From Desulfovibrio piger (GTDB taxonomy: Bacteria > Desulfobacterota > Desulfovibrionia > Desulfovibrionales > Desulfovibrionaceae), in NCBI RefSeq assembly GCF_012843875.1, contig NZ_JABAFY010000026.1, positions 1-38,574 of the forward strand: 38,574 nucleotides of DNA. Direction: 5' to 3'. The position numbers and the translations under genes are program-made. The notes below the pieces were generated by a model. That model ran no database searches, had not been told where the DNA came from, and saw nothing but the letters and a program-made list of their open reading frames with translations. Positions 23,457 to 31,257 of the stretch are shown piece by piece. Within the stretch, counting starts at the first letter, position 1. Every line of letters starts with the position of its first letter.

Positions 23457-24125
23457 CTAGGCCTTTTCTTCCGTTCCGGCGGTCGTCCGGGCAAGAGCTT
23501 CGGCCAGCGATGCCGTCACGGGCTGGGCGGGCTCTTCCTCAAGGATGACCGGCGCGCAGCCCGAAGCTTCGATAAGGCGCTGCCACAGGGCATCCATGCC
23601 CATGCGCTTGCTGGAAGAGGTGATGACCGGTTTGACGCCGACGATCTCGCCCCATTCCGCCTGGCGTGCCGCACGTTCCCGCTGGTTGCACTTGTCGGCC
23701 TTGGTCAGGATGGGCAGCAGGGGAAGCCCGCAGGAACGGGCGAAGCCGGCAAGCTCCAGATCCAGTTTCTGGGGAGGCAGGCGGCTGTCCAGCAGCAAGG
23801 CCAGGGCGCGCAGGTCCTTGCAGGTAGAAAGATATTTTTCCAGCAGGGTCGCCCAGCTGCGGCGCTCACTGTGGCTGGCCCGGGCATAGCCGTAGCCCGG
23901 CAGGTCTACCAGAAAAAAGTTGTGGGGCTGCACCCGGTAAAAATTGATGGAGCGCGTCTTGCCCGGTGTGGCGCTGACCTTGGCGAGCTTTTTGCGCACG
24001 GCCAGAGCGTTGATGAGCGAGGACTTGCCCACGTTGGAACGGCCGGCCAGGGCCACCTGGGCTTCCGGGACATCCAGGAGTTGCTGGAGGGTGTAGACGG
24101 TGCTTTCTAGGGTAAGCGTCGGCAT
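23457..24125 (-). CDS. engB: Ribosome biogenesis GTPase EngB/YsxC
   Basis: This 222-residue TRAFAC-class GTPase is required for late assembly of the large ribosomal subunit and is linked to cell division. G1 is GRSNVGKSS (28-36), the G2-G3 region has TPGKTRSINF and DLPGYGYA, and G4 is TKAD. The start at 24125 is chosen because GAGG lies upstream; a GTG six codons earlier has no ribosome site. The C-terminal tail beyond the GTPase core is extended by about 25 Ala/Glu/Thr-rich residues. It is divergent from efp. Confidence 0.95.
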   Translation of the reverse strand: MPTLTLESTVYTLQQLLDVPEAQVALAGRSNVGKSSLINALAVRKKLAKVSATPGKTRSINFYRVQPHNFFLVDLPGYGYARASHSERRSWATLLEKYLSTCKDLRALALLLDSRLPPQKLDLELAGFARSCGLPLLPILTKADKCNQRERAARQAEWGEIVGVKPVITSSSKRMGMDALWQRLIEASGCAPVILEEEPAQPVTASLAEALARTTAGTEEKA

Positions 24126-24146
24126 GGTGTGGACCTCAGGCACAGC

Positions 24147-24175
24147 TTGACAGTAAGGGGTATTTTCACAATAAT
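24147..24175 (+). promoter_or_regulatory. Sigma-70 promoter of efp
   Basis: TTGACA (24147-24152), then 17 bp, then AATAAT (24170-24175), which matches five of six bases of the -10. Transcription would start near 24182, leaving a leader of about 80 bases with a small TGGCC/GGCCA hairpin (24224-24240) before the efp ribosome site. Confidence 0.68.
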
Positions 24176-24193
24176 CCGCAATTCACTAAGCGT

Positions 24194-24222
24194 ATACTAG
24201 CCGTAGCGCGTTTTTTTTGCAA
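24194..24222 (-). promoter_or_regulatory. Candidate engB promoter
   Basis: On the minus strand TTGCAA (24217-24222) is followed after 17 bp by TAGTAT (24194-24199). It lies downstream of the efp promoter, so transcripts would start almost face to face around 24182-24187. Confidence 0.35.
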
Positions 24223-24263
24223 ATGGCCGGAAAAAGGCCACGTGCACGGCAGCAGGAGGAAGA

Positions 24264-24821
24264 ATGTATTCGACGACTGATTTTCGCAAGGGCCTCAAGA
24301 TCGAGGTGGAAGGCATCCCCTACGAAATTGTTGACTTCCAGCACTTCAAGCCCGGCAAGGGTGGTGCCATGGTCCGCACCAAGCTGCGCAACATCCTGAC
24401 GGGACGCATCCAGGACATCACCTTCCGTTCCGGCGAAAAGGTGGGCAAGCCCGACATGGAGACCCGCGACATGCAGTTCCTGTATCGCCAGGACGACGAG
24501 CTGATCTTCATGGATATGACCACCTACGAACAGCTCCAGGTCTCCACCTCCACCACCAGCGGCAAGGAAGGCTTCCTCAAGGACGGTCAGGAATGCCGCG
24601 TGCTGCTGTACAAGGGCAATCCCCTGGATATCGACATTCCGCTGAGCCTGGTACTCGAAGTGGTGGAGACCGAACCCGGCGCCAAGGGCGACACCGTGAG
24701 CAACGTGACCAAGCCCGCCAAGCTGGAGACCGGTATCGTGGTGCAGGTGCCCATCTTCGTGAACGAAGGTGACCGCATCAAGGTCGATACCCGTACCAAG
24801 GAATACCTGGGCCGCGAATAG
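24264..24821 (+). CDS. efp: Translation elongation factor P
   Basis: The 185-residue EF-P binds stalled ribosomes and promotes peptide-bond formation at polyproline stretches. [16 protein letters not shown] includes the loop-tip Lys32. Three OB/KOW-like beta domains are covered and the length is standard. [38 protein letters not shown] is family-typical near the C terminus (quoted in parts: [19 protein letters not shown]). GAGGAAGA precedes the ATG. ftsK follows on the same strand. Several proteins in this window are proline-rich (FtsK linker, lipoprotein tail) and would be natural clients. Confidence 0.97.
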   Translation: MYSTTDFRKGLKIEVEGIPYEIVDFQHFKPGKGGAMVRTKLRNILTGRIQDITFRSGEKVGKPDMETRDMQFLYRQDDELIFMDMTTYEQLQVSTSTTSGKEGFLKDGQECRVLLYKGNPLDIDIPLSLVLEVVETEPGAKGDTVSNVTKPAKLETGIVVQVPIFVNEGDRIKVDTRTKEYLGRE

Positions 24822-27381
24822 GCCTTTTTGCAAGATACGCGAGGGTAGACATACGGACGCACGCAAGTTCAGCCGCGAACTTTTTGGGCTTTTCCTGCTT
24901 TTCTGGTCACTGCTGATGCTGCTCAGTGTGGTGACTTTCAGCGCCAATGACCCCAGCCTCAACCATGTGGTCAGCAGGCAGGCTGAAGTCAGCAACCAGG
25001 CGGGACTTTTTGGTGCCTATACTGCCGGCTTCCTCAATGATGTTTTTGGCATAGGCGCCTATATCTGGCCTCTGGTCTTCGGGGCCCTGGGCGCGTCCTG
25101 TGTCTCCCCCGCGTATACCATCAGCTGGTGGCGCTGGTGCGGCCTTTTTTTGCTCACCATCTGCCTGCTGGTCGTGGGGGCCGCATGGGATCTGTCCCTT
25201 GGCGATATCGCCGGTGGCGGGATGATCGGCGGCACCCTGCACTCCAATTCCAGCTATTATCTGAGCCCCGGGGGCTCGGGGCTGGTCTGGTTCTTCATTT
25301 TTCTGGTCGGCGTCCAGCTGACCTTCAACTTCTCCTGGGTCTCCGTAGGGGCGCTGTGCGTGGCCCGCATCCGCGAGCGCATCCTGCAGAAAAAACAGGA
25401 AGAAGAGCACAAGCCCGAGATCGTCACTCACGGTCAGGAGCTTGCCTCCCTGCCTTTCCATAAGCGCATCCTCGCCGGTCTGAAACAGAAGACGCCGGGC
25501 AAGGGATCCGATTTCTGGCGGGCCCTGCGCGACAAGCTGGGCAATATCCGTCCGGCCAAGGACCCCATGCCGGAGATCTATCCTGTGGAGCCCGAGGAGG
25601 TCGCCCAGCCTGCTGCGTCTGCCGCTCCCGTCAGGGAGCAGGCGCCGGTTGCCGTGCCCGTCTCCGGGCCTGATGACGATGATGACTTTTTTGCGCCGGC
25701 GGCTCCCCGTCCGGTCATCATAGAGACGCCTTCCGTCGTCCCGGCTGCTGAGGATGACTCCGCCGCCGGTGACATTGCCGTGGAAGAGGCTTTGGCGCAG
25801 GAAAGCTGCGGGCAGGATGCTGCCACGTCCGCCTCTGCCGAACCGGCTTCTGCAAAGCAGGACGCCGCCGCAGCCCCCAAGGCCGCTCCTGCAGCATCTG
25901 TTCCCCGGCCGACGGCGCCTGCCCCGCAGGAAAAGCGCCCTCGCGCGCCCATTCCTTTGCCCAGTCTCGATTTGCTGAGCCTGCCCTCCAAGGATGCCCC
26001 CCGTGTGCGTCGTGAGGATCTGGAAGCCCGCGGCAAGGCACTGATGGAATGCCTGAAGGATTTCGATATCCAGAGCGAGCTCGTCCGCATCACGCCCGGG
26101 CCTGTGGTCACCATGTACGAGGTGCGCCCGGCTCCCGGTATCCGCGTCAACCGCATCGCCAATCTCAGCGACGATCTGGCCCTGGCCCTCAAGGCCATCG
26201 CCGTGCGCATCCAGGCCCCGATCCCCGGATCGGATACCGTGGGTATCGAGATCCCCAATGATGACAGGGAGATAGTCAATTTTAGAGAGCTGGCCTCGTC
26301 GGAAGATTTCCGCAAGGGTTGCGGGCCCCTGACCATGATCTTGGGCAAGGACATCGCCGGTCGTCCCTTTATGGCGGACCTGACCAGGATGCCGCACCTG
26401 CTGGTGGCTGGTGCCACCGGTGCGGGCAAGAGCGTCTGCCTCAATGGTATCCTGCTCAGCCTGCTGTATCGTACGCAGCCTGAAGAGATGCGTCTGCTCC
26501 TGGTGGACCCCAAGCGCATCGAAATGGCCATGTACGCCGATGAGCCGCACCTGATCCATCCGGTGGTGACGGAGATGAGCGAGGCCAAGAACGCTCTCGA
26601 CTGGGCCGTGCATGAGATGGACCAGCGCTATGAGGCCATGGCCCGCATGGGCGTACGCAACGTGGCTTCCTACAATCAGCGCCTGGCCAGCTACAACGGT
26701 CAGCTCCCGCCGGATCTGGCCGATCTGGAGCCCTTGCCCTATCTGGTCATCGTCATCGACGAACTGGCCGACCTGATGATGACGGCTGCCCGCGAGGTGG
26801 AGACCAGCATCGTGCGTCTGGCCCAGCTGGCCCGTGCCGCGGGCATCCACATGATCCTGGCCACCCAGCGTCCCAGCGTGGACGTGGTGACCGGTCTGAT
26901 CAAGGCCAACTTCCCCTGCCGCATCTCGTTCCAGGTCACGTCGCGGCATGATTCGCGCACCATTCTGGACCAGGCCGGTGCCGAGCATCTGCTGGGCCGC
27001 GGCGACATGCTGTTCAAGCCCAGCGGCGGTCGCTTGCAGCGTTTGCACGGCCCCTTCCTGAGCGATGAGGAAGTGCAGAACGTCGTCGGCTACTGGAAGC
27101 ACCATCTCGTGCCCAGCTACAAGGTCAGCTTTGCGGACTGGAACGCTGACGGCGCGGCCGGTGGCAGCGGTGGCGGCAGCGGCGCAGGGGATGTGGCTTC
27201 GGATCCCCTGTACGCGGAGGTCCAGGCTTTTGTGACCGAACAGGGCAGGGTGTCCATTTCCCTGATCCAGCGACGCTTCAAGATCGGCTTCAACAGGGCC
27301 GCCAATATGGTGGAACAGCTGGAGGCCGACGGTATCATTGGCCCTGCTGACGGCAGCAAGCCGCGAGCCGTGGTCAAATAG
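24769..27381 (+). CDS. ftsK: DNA translocase FtsK
   Basis: This protein of up to 870 residues couples chromosome segregation to division. About four N-terminal membrane helices (from [15 protein letters not shown]) are followed by an Ala/Pro/Asp-rich linker (about 285-425). The RecA-like motor has Walker A GATGAGKS (near 548) and Walker [11 protein letters not shown] (near 658). A C-terminal gamma winged-helix (from about 813: [31 protein letters not shown]) reads KOPS sites. The start is uncertain. The only ordinary start codon ahead of the first helix is the GTG at 24769, 53 bases inside efp. The best ribosome site, GAGGG at 24841-24845, faces an in-frame ACG at 24853. The ATG at 24913 would cut the first helix. 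Confidence 0.95.
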   Translation: MTASRSIPVPRNTWAANRPFCKIREGRHTDARKFSRELFGLFLLFWSLLMLLSVVTFSANDPSLNHVVSRQAEVSNQAGLFGAYTAGFLNDVFGIGAYIWPLVFGALGASCVSPAYTISWWRWCGLFLLTICLLVVGAAWDLSLGDIAGGGMIGGTLHSNSSYYLSPGGSGLVWFFIFLVGVQLTFNFSWVSVGALCVARIRERILQKKQEEEHKPEIVTHGQELASLPFHKRILAGLKQKTPGKGSDFWRALRDKLGNIRPAKDPMPEIYPVEPEEVAQPAASAAPVREQAPVAVPVSGPDDDDDFFAPAAPRPVIIETPSVVPAAEDDSAAGDIAVEEALAQESCGQDAATSASAEPASAKQDAAAAPKAAPAASVPRPTAPAPQEKRPRAPIPLPSLDLLSLPSKDAPRVRREDLEARGKALMECLKDFDIQSELVRITPGPVVTMYEVRPAPGIRVNRIANLSDDLALALKAIAVRIQAPIPGSDTVGIEIPNDDREIVNFRELASSEDFRKGCGPLTMILGKDIAGRPFMADLTRMPHLLVAGATGAGKSVCLNGILLSLLYRTQPEEMRLLLVDPKRIEMAMYADEPHLIHPVVTEMSEAKNALDWAVHEMDQRYEAMARMGVRNVASYNQRLASYNGQLPPDLADLEPLPYLVIVIDELADLMMTAAREVETSIVRLAQLARAAGIHMILATQRPSVDVVTGLIKANFPCRISFQVTSRHDSRTILDQAGAEHLLGRGDMLFKPSGGRLQRLHGPFLSDEEVQNVVGYWKHHLVPSYKVSFADWNADGAAGGSGGGSGAGDVASDPLYAEVQAFVTEQGRVSISLIQRRFKIGFNRAANMVEQLEADGIIGPADGSKPRAVVK

Positions 27382-27390
27382 GAGGTAACA

Positions 27391-28062
27391 ATGCGCATGA
27401 TCAAATCTCTGGTGCTTGGTGCCGTATCCCTGCTGGCGCTTGCCTCATGGGCGCAGGCCGCCGATCTCGTGGGAGATCTCAAACAGCGTTATGACACCTT
27501 GCAGTCTTTTTCCGCCGAGTTCGAACAAAAGCTCACCCATAAGGAAAGCGGGGCTGTAGAGACCCGTTACGGGACCCTGCACTTCAAAAAGCCCCTGCTC
27601 ATCCGCTGGGAGACGAAGAAGCCCATCAAGGAGACCCTTGTGGTCACGGGCAAGGAGATCTGGGATTACATCCCGGAAGAGGAAGTGGCCTACCGCTATC
27701 CTCACGATCTGGTGCAGGATTCCCGCAGCATCATCCAGGTGCTGACCGGCCAGGCCGCGTTGAGCAAGGATTTTGACATCAAGGAAGAAGGTTCGGAGAA
27801 CGGGATGCGGAAGATCCGCCTGTACCCCAAGGACCCGACGCCCCAGATGGTCGAAGCCCTGATCTGGGTGGATGCCCAGACCTTTATCCGTCGCGTGGAT
27901 CTGGTGGACTTTTACGGTAACCATAACGACGTGAATTTCACCAAGTTCATTCCGGACGTCATGCTGGGAAGCAGCACCTTCCAGTTCACGCCGCCCAAGG
28001 GCGTCGACGTGGAAGACCGCACGGATAAAGCCAAGGTGCAGGAGCGCGAGCTTTTCAAGTAG
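27391..28062 (+). CDS. lolA: Outer-membrane lipoprotein carrier protein LolA
   Basis: This 223-residue periplasmic chaperone takes lipoproteins released by LolCDE across the periplasm to the outer membrane. The signal peptide ends at AQA (residue 23). The mature part has the LolA pattern SFSAEFEQKLT, then GTLHFKKPLLIRWET, then VTGKEIWDYIPEE. GAGG precedes the ATG, nine bases after the ftsK stop, so it is co-transcribed with ftsK. It fits with the several lipoproteins in the window (BamD, the Cache-like protein and the lipoprotein at 2244). A terminator follows 20 bases past its stop. Confidence 0.92.
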   Translation: MRMIKSLVLGAVSLLALASWAQAADLVGDLKQRYDTLQSFSAEFEQKLTHKESGAVETRYGTLHFKKPLLIRWETKKPIKETLVVTGKEIWDYIPEEEVAYRYPHDLVQDSRSIIQVLTGQAALSKDFDIKEEGSENGMRKIRLYPKDPTPQMVEALIWVDAQTFIRRVDLVDFYGNHNDVNFTKFIPDVMLGSSTFQFTPPKGVDVEDRTDKAKVQERELFK

Positions 28063-28082
28063 CGCCATCGTGCAAAGCAGAT

Positions 28083-28112
28083 AAAAAAGGCCCCGTTTTG
28101 CGGGGCTTTTTT
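28083..28112 (+). terminator. Intrinsic terminator after lolA
   Basis: GCCCCG (28090-28095) pairs with CGGGGC (28101-28106) around TTTTG, extended by an A run on the left and followed by six T. It closes the efp-ftsK-lolA region. Confidence 0.9.
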
Positions 28113-28518
28113 GTTGTTTCGTTTCCCTCGTACTGGTTGCAGGAAGGAACGGCCTCCTGATCCCGTCTGCACAGTGTGCGGGCCGTGCAGGCCTGATGCG
28201 TACCGGTGCATGAGTGCTGGGGACCGTTCTGGATTCTGGAGCATTCCGTGTGGACAGGTGCCGCGACAGCATGGACGGCTGGCCTGTACGGCTTCGTCGG
28301 GGAGGTCTGTATCCTGCCTTGACAAAGGCTGCGGAGCACGGGCATTATCCCCACGATGGGGCATTCTCTGATCCGGCGGACATGCGGTCCGCAGAGGGTG
28401 GACGCGCGCGACAGCCGGTGGTCAGGCTGTGCACGAAAGAGCATGCCCGGATTCACGACGAGGCCGTTTCGTCCGTATGCGGTACGCCGTGGCAAAGAGC
28501 AGACAAAGGAGTGTTCAT
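28113..28518. other. Gene-poor gap of about 400 bases
   Basis: No convincing gene is visible. The open frames through it lack ribosome sites and family resemblance. It contains a candidate promoter (28319-28348) and ends with the ribosome site of the gene at 28519. The reason for the long spacing in a genome this dense is not evident. Confidence 0.5.
28319..28348 (+). promoter_or_regulatory. Candidate promoter for the gene at 28519
   Basis: TTGACA (28319-28324), an 18-bp spacer and CATTAT (28343-28348, four of six). The implied leader of about 165 bases is long. Confidence 0.4.
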
Positions 28519-28947
28519 ATGTCCGCTGACTGGAGCAAGGGCGTTGAAGAACTGGTGCAGGCCTGGCAGAGCGATCCCCTGAATGCCCGCGCGGCCTTCC
28601 TGGCGTATCGTGACTATCTGGTGGGTCTGGAAAACGTTTCGCTGGAATTCAAGGCCCGTCCGGGCGTCAGCTATTCGCTGCGTGCGCGCAATGCCGCCCA
28701 GAAACGGCGCGAGCTGTTCGTCCTGGTGGACGTGGTGGATGACGAACCGGAAAGCCGCTGGCTGTCGGTCTGCTTCTATGCCGACATGATCCAGGATCCT
28801 GACGAGCTGGGCGACTATGTGCCGGCCGGTCTCATGGGCGAAGATGCCTGCTGCTTCAATCTGGATGAAGATGATGATGCCATGCGTGCCTACATCGCTG
28901 ACCGCATCGCCGAAGCTGCCCGCAGCGCGGCGGAGGGCAAGGAGTAG
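28519..28947 (+). CDS. Acidic protein of unknown function
   Basis: The 142-residue cytoplasmic protein starts at 28519 with AAAGGAG seven bases ahead; the open frame upstream has no comparable site. It has no signal peptide or membrane segment. A mixed alpha/beta middle (ELFVLVDVVDDEP, SRWLSVCFYADMI) and a very acidic C-terminal part (NLDEDDDAM) stand out, with a CC pair near residue 114. I do not recognise a family. The exonuclease gene follows after six bases, so the two are probably co-translated. That suggests a nucleic-acid-related partner role, an inference only. Confidence 0.75.
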   Translation: MSADWSKGVEELVQAWQSDPLNARAAFLAYRDYLVGLENVSLEFKARPGVSYSLRARNAAQKRRELFVLVDVVDDEPESRWLSVCFYADMIQDPDELGDYVPAGLMGEDACCFNLDEDDDAMRAYIADRIAEAARSAAEGKE

Positions 28948-28953
28948 CCCCGT

Positions 28954-29475
28954 ATGACGACAGGCCGGTATGTGGCCCTTGATTTTGAAACTTCCGGCTA
29001 TGCGGCCCACAGCGCGTGCGCTGTGGGCCTTTGCCGCATCGAGGATGGCGTGGTGACGGACAGCTTTTACAGCCTGATCCGTCCGCCGTCCTCCCGTGTT
29101 TTGTTCACCCATGTGCATGGCCTGACCTGGCCCATGCTGAAAGACGCCCCCACCTTCACGGAACTGTGGCCGCAGCTCGTGGCCTTCATGGAAGGCAGCC
29201 ATGCCCTTCTGGCCCACAATGCCGGCTTCGACCGCAGGGTGCTGCATGCATCCTGTCAGGCTCTGGAGCTTGTGCAGCCGCAGCTGCCGTTTTTGTGTAC
29301 GCTCAAGGGAGCGCGTCGCAGCCTGCCGCTGGCATCGCGGGCGCTGGACAGCGTCTGCGGCTACTTCGGTATCCCGCTGGATCATCATCATGCGGGGTCC
29401 GATGCCCGGGCCTGCGCGGAGATCTATTTGCGTCTGCGCGGCTTGGGCGTCACAGATGGTCAGATGAAATTGTAA
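28954..29475 (+). CDS. DEDDh-family 3'-5' exonuclease
   Basis: This is a 173-residue DnaQ-like exonuclease. Exo I is LDFETSG with Asp10 and Glu12, Exo II is HNAGFDRRVL, and Exo III is HHAGSDARACAEI with the catalytic His and Asp, so the DEDDh set is complete. The size fits a stand-alone exonuclease domain as in the epsilon subunit or RNase T, without extra domains. It may proofread, trim or repair DNA or RNA; the substrate cannot be read. It starts six bases after the acidic protein gene and is followed by a terminator. Confidence 0.9.
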   Translation: MTTGRYVALDFETSGYAAHSACAVGLCRIEDGVVTDSFYSLIRPPSSRVLFTHVHGLTWPMLKDAPTFTELWPQLVAFMEGSHALLAHNAGFDRRVLHASCQALELVQPQLPFLCTLKGARRSLPLASRALDSVCGYFGIPLDHHHAGSDARACAEIYLRLRGLGVTDGQMKL

Positions 29476-29496
29476 CGGCGGTCAGATAGCGCAGAC

Positions 29497-29529
29497 AGGA
29501 GGCATCCCCCCGGATGACCTCCTTTTTTT
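29497..29529 (+). terminator. Intrinsic terminator after the exonuclease gene
   Basis: AGGAGG-CATCC (29497-29507) pairs with GGATG-A-CCTCCT (29512-29523) with one bulge, followed by a run of T to 29529. Confidence 0.82.
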
Positions 29530-29611
29530 ATGGCTGAAGGTCGGCGAACGGGCACGGGCGGATGGGAGAAGCCGCACGACCGTATGGAGAAACGGAGGGC
29601 TGGGAGGGGAT

Positions 29612-30067
29612 ATGGATATCGTACATGTCCGTAGTCATAAGAAAGCCTGGTTGCCGCTCTTGCTTGTCGGGGATGAGAGCGAAGCCATGATAGACCGGTA
29701 TCTGGAACGCGGGGAATTGTTCGTCCTTCATGACCCCGATGCCCGGGGGCTTTGCGTCGTGACCCGGGAAGGCGAGGGCGTGGCGGAGATCAAGAACCTG
29801 GCCGTGGCAGCCGCCTGGCGCAGACGCGGTTACGGCAGGGCGCTGATAGAATTTGTCTGTGCGCGATATGCCTCGTCCTGCCATAGTTTGCAGCTGGGGA
29901 CAGGAGAAGTCCCATCGACGCTGGCATTTTACCGGGCCTGCGGTTTTGTGCCCTTTGACCGCATCCCTGACTTCTTTACCCGCAACTATCCCCAGCCCAT
30001 TGTGGAAGAGGGCATACTCTTGCGTGATATGGTGTACCTGCGGCGCCGGCTGTCTGCCGGGGGATAG
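29612..30067 (+). CDS. GNAT-family N-acetyltransferase
   Basis: The 151-residue protein has the GNAT fold pattern. Strand beta-4 is IKNLAVAAAWR. The acetyl-CoA pyrophosphate loop is RRRGYGRAL (R-x-x-G-x-G type, about 70-78). FYRACGFVPFDRIPDFF near residue 110 is the usual motif B. The overall pattern resembles YbaK/AacA4-unrelated small amine acetyltransferases, but the substrate is unknown. GGAGGGG lies close before the ATG. It is probably monocistronic, with a terminator behind it. Confidence 0.87.
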   Translation: MDIVHVRSHKKAWLPLLLVGDESEAMIDRYLERGELFVLHDPDARGLCVVTREGEGVAEIKNLAVAAAWRRRGYGRALIEFVCARYASSCHSLQLGTGEVPSTLAFYRACGFVPFDRIPDFFTRNYPQPIVEEGILLRDMVYLRRRLSAGG

Positions 30068-30092
30068 GGCAGGGAGCGGGGGATCGTATCAG

Positions 30093-30115
30093 GACGCAGC
30101 GTGCGTCATTTTTTT
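30093..30115 (+). terminator. Intrinsic terminator after the acetyltransferase gene
   Basis: GACGCA, loop GCG, TGCGTC, then A and seven T. It is a short but clean hairpin 25 bases past the stop, and it insulates the sigma-54 promoter downstream. Confidence 0.8.
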
Positions 30116-30183
30116 GAATGCTTATGTGGAGCCATTTTTTTGAGGTGATGTTTAATATATTGTAATCAATGATTATTCATGAA

Positions 30184-30199
30184 TGGCATCCTCTTTGCT
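30184..30199 (+). promoter_or_regulatory. Sigma-54 promoter of the FliF/FliG-like pair
   Basis: TGGCATC-CTCT-TTGCT matches the -24/-12 consensus TGGCACR-N4-TTGCW with the exact 12-bp GG-to-GC distance (GG 30185-30186, GC 30197-30198). Transcription should start near 30210. The 80 bases upstream are markedly AT-rich, with an IHF-like AATCAA (30164-30169). An enhancer-binding activator would be needed; none is encoded nearby. Confidence 0.78.
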
Positions 30200-30240
30200 A
30201 GCTATATATGGATACAGCTATCCATGGGGGAAATTTGGCA

Positions 30241-31257
30241 GTGTCGGGCAGCATGCAGGAGCGTCACGGAGCGACAGGGCGTACACGACAGGCCGCGTTT
30301 GCAGCGGTCGGGTTCGTGTCTTTGCTTCTGGCCGTACTTCTTGGCTGGTTGTCCTTGCAGGGGGAAGGCGGGTGTAGCGGAGATAACGATGCAGCCGCCC
30401 TTCGCCATGAGCGGGAGACCTTGCTGGCCCGGCAGCTGGAACAGTTCTCCTGCATCCGTCAGGCGCGGGTGCAACTGGCTCCCCAAAGCTGGCAGTCCGG
30501 GGCGGTCATCGTCCTGGAGCCCGCGCGACCGGAAGCCATGCCGGATGCCGCAGCTCTGGACAGGATGCTGGATACCCTGGCCCTGATACCGGATGCCCCG
30601 GACAAACGCCATGTCCTCGTCTTCGATACGGAAGGACGGCGCCTGTATCCTGATCATGAGACAGACGAGACGGCCCGCCGGGAACAGGAAGTGGCGCTTG
30701 AGCGGCAGGCCCTGCGGGTCTTGCGGCCACTGCTGGAAGGCAACGGCAGGGCAGAAGTCCTCGTCAGTCTGGATGGGGCAGAAAAAGGCCGGACAACGGG
30801 ACGTCGTACCATCTCGGTATTGCTGGAAGAAAATGCCGTCCTGGAAACAGTGCGCCCGTATCTTGAGAGCCTGCTGGGGCAGGCCTGTGCGCTGGAAGAG
30901 GGGAGGGGCGATGCCCTGCGGATCTGTTTCCTGCCTGCCAGACGGAATGCGGCTGCCCTGCGGGGGCTGGCCCTCACCTTTGCCGTGCTGGCTCTGGCCG
31001 GTATGGCTGCATTCTTCCGGGCACGTCGTCGGGCCTCTGGCCCATCTGCCGATCCCGAAGTCCGTTTTGAGGAAAAACTGCCGTGTGAGGCAGAAAGGGA
31101 CAGCAAAGCGGCAGAGGATGCCGAGAGTCTGTGCCGGCAGCTGGAAACCTCTTTGCGCGAGCATCCCGGGCAGGGGGTGGCCCTGCTGCGGCACTGGCTG
31201 ACACAGGAAGATACAACGCCGGAAGGGGCAGCAGGAGGGCGGGAGTCATGCAACTGA
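30241..31257 (+). CDS. Miniature FliF-like (MS-ring) membrane protein
   Basis: The 338-residue product starts at GTG 30241, with GGGGGA nine bases upstream. An earlier ATG at 30208 falls at or before the predicted sigma-54 transcription start and is unlikely. Membrane helix 1 is at about 18-39. Residues 52-136 resemble a FliF/SctJ ring-building domain: ETLLARQLEQFSCIRQARVQL, GAVIVLEP, then VLVFDTEGRRLYP. Residues 143-177 recall the following helix and strand of FliF. Helix 2 is at about 238-260. The cytoplasmic tail (about 293-322, LETSLREHPGQGVALLRHWL) resembles the FliG-binding end of FliF. True FliF has about 530-560 residues; the first ring-building domain and most of the beta-collar appear missing. 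The FliG-like gene overlaps its end by ten bases. Confidence 0.72.
   Translation: MSGSMQERHGATGRTRQAAFAAVGFVSLLLAVLLGWLSLQGEGGCSGDNDAAALRHERETLLARQLEQFSCIRQARVQLAPQSWQSGAVIVLEPARPEAMPDAAALDRMLDTLALIPDAPDKRHVLVFDTEGRRLYPDHETDETARREQEVALERQALRVLRPLLEGNGRAEVLVSLDGAEKGRTTGRRTISVLLEENAVLETVRPYLESLLGQACALEEGRGDALRICFLPARRNAAALRGLALTFAVLALAGMAAFFRARRRASGPSADPEVRFEEKLPCEAERDSKAAEDAESLCRQLETSLREHPGQGVALLRHWLTQEDTTPEGAAGGRESCN

Noticed and set aside
28214..28582. Plus-strand 122-codon frame in the gap before the acidic protein gene
   Set aside because: It has no ribosome site, its composition is unremarkable, and its end overlaps the well-supported gene at 28519 in another frame.
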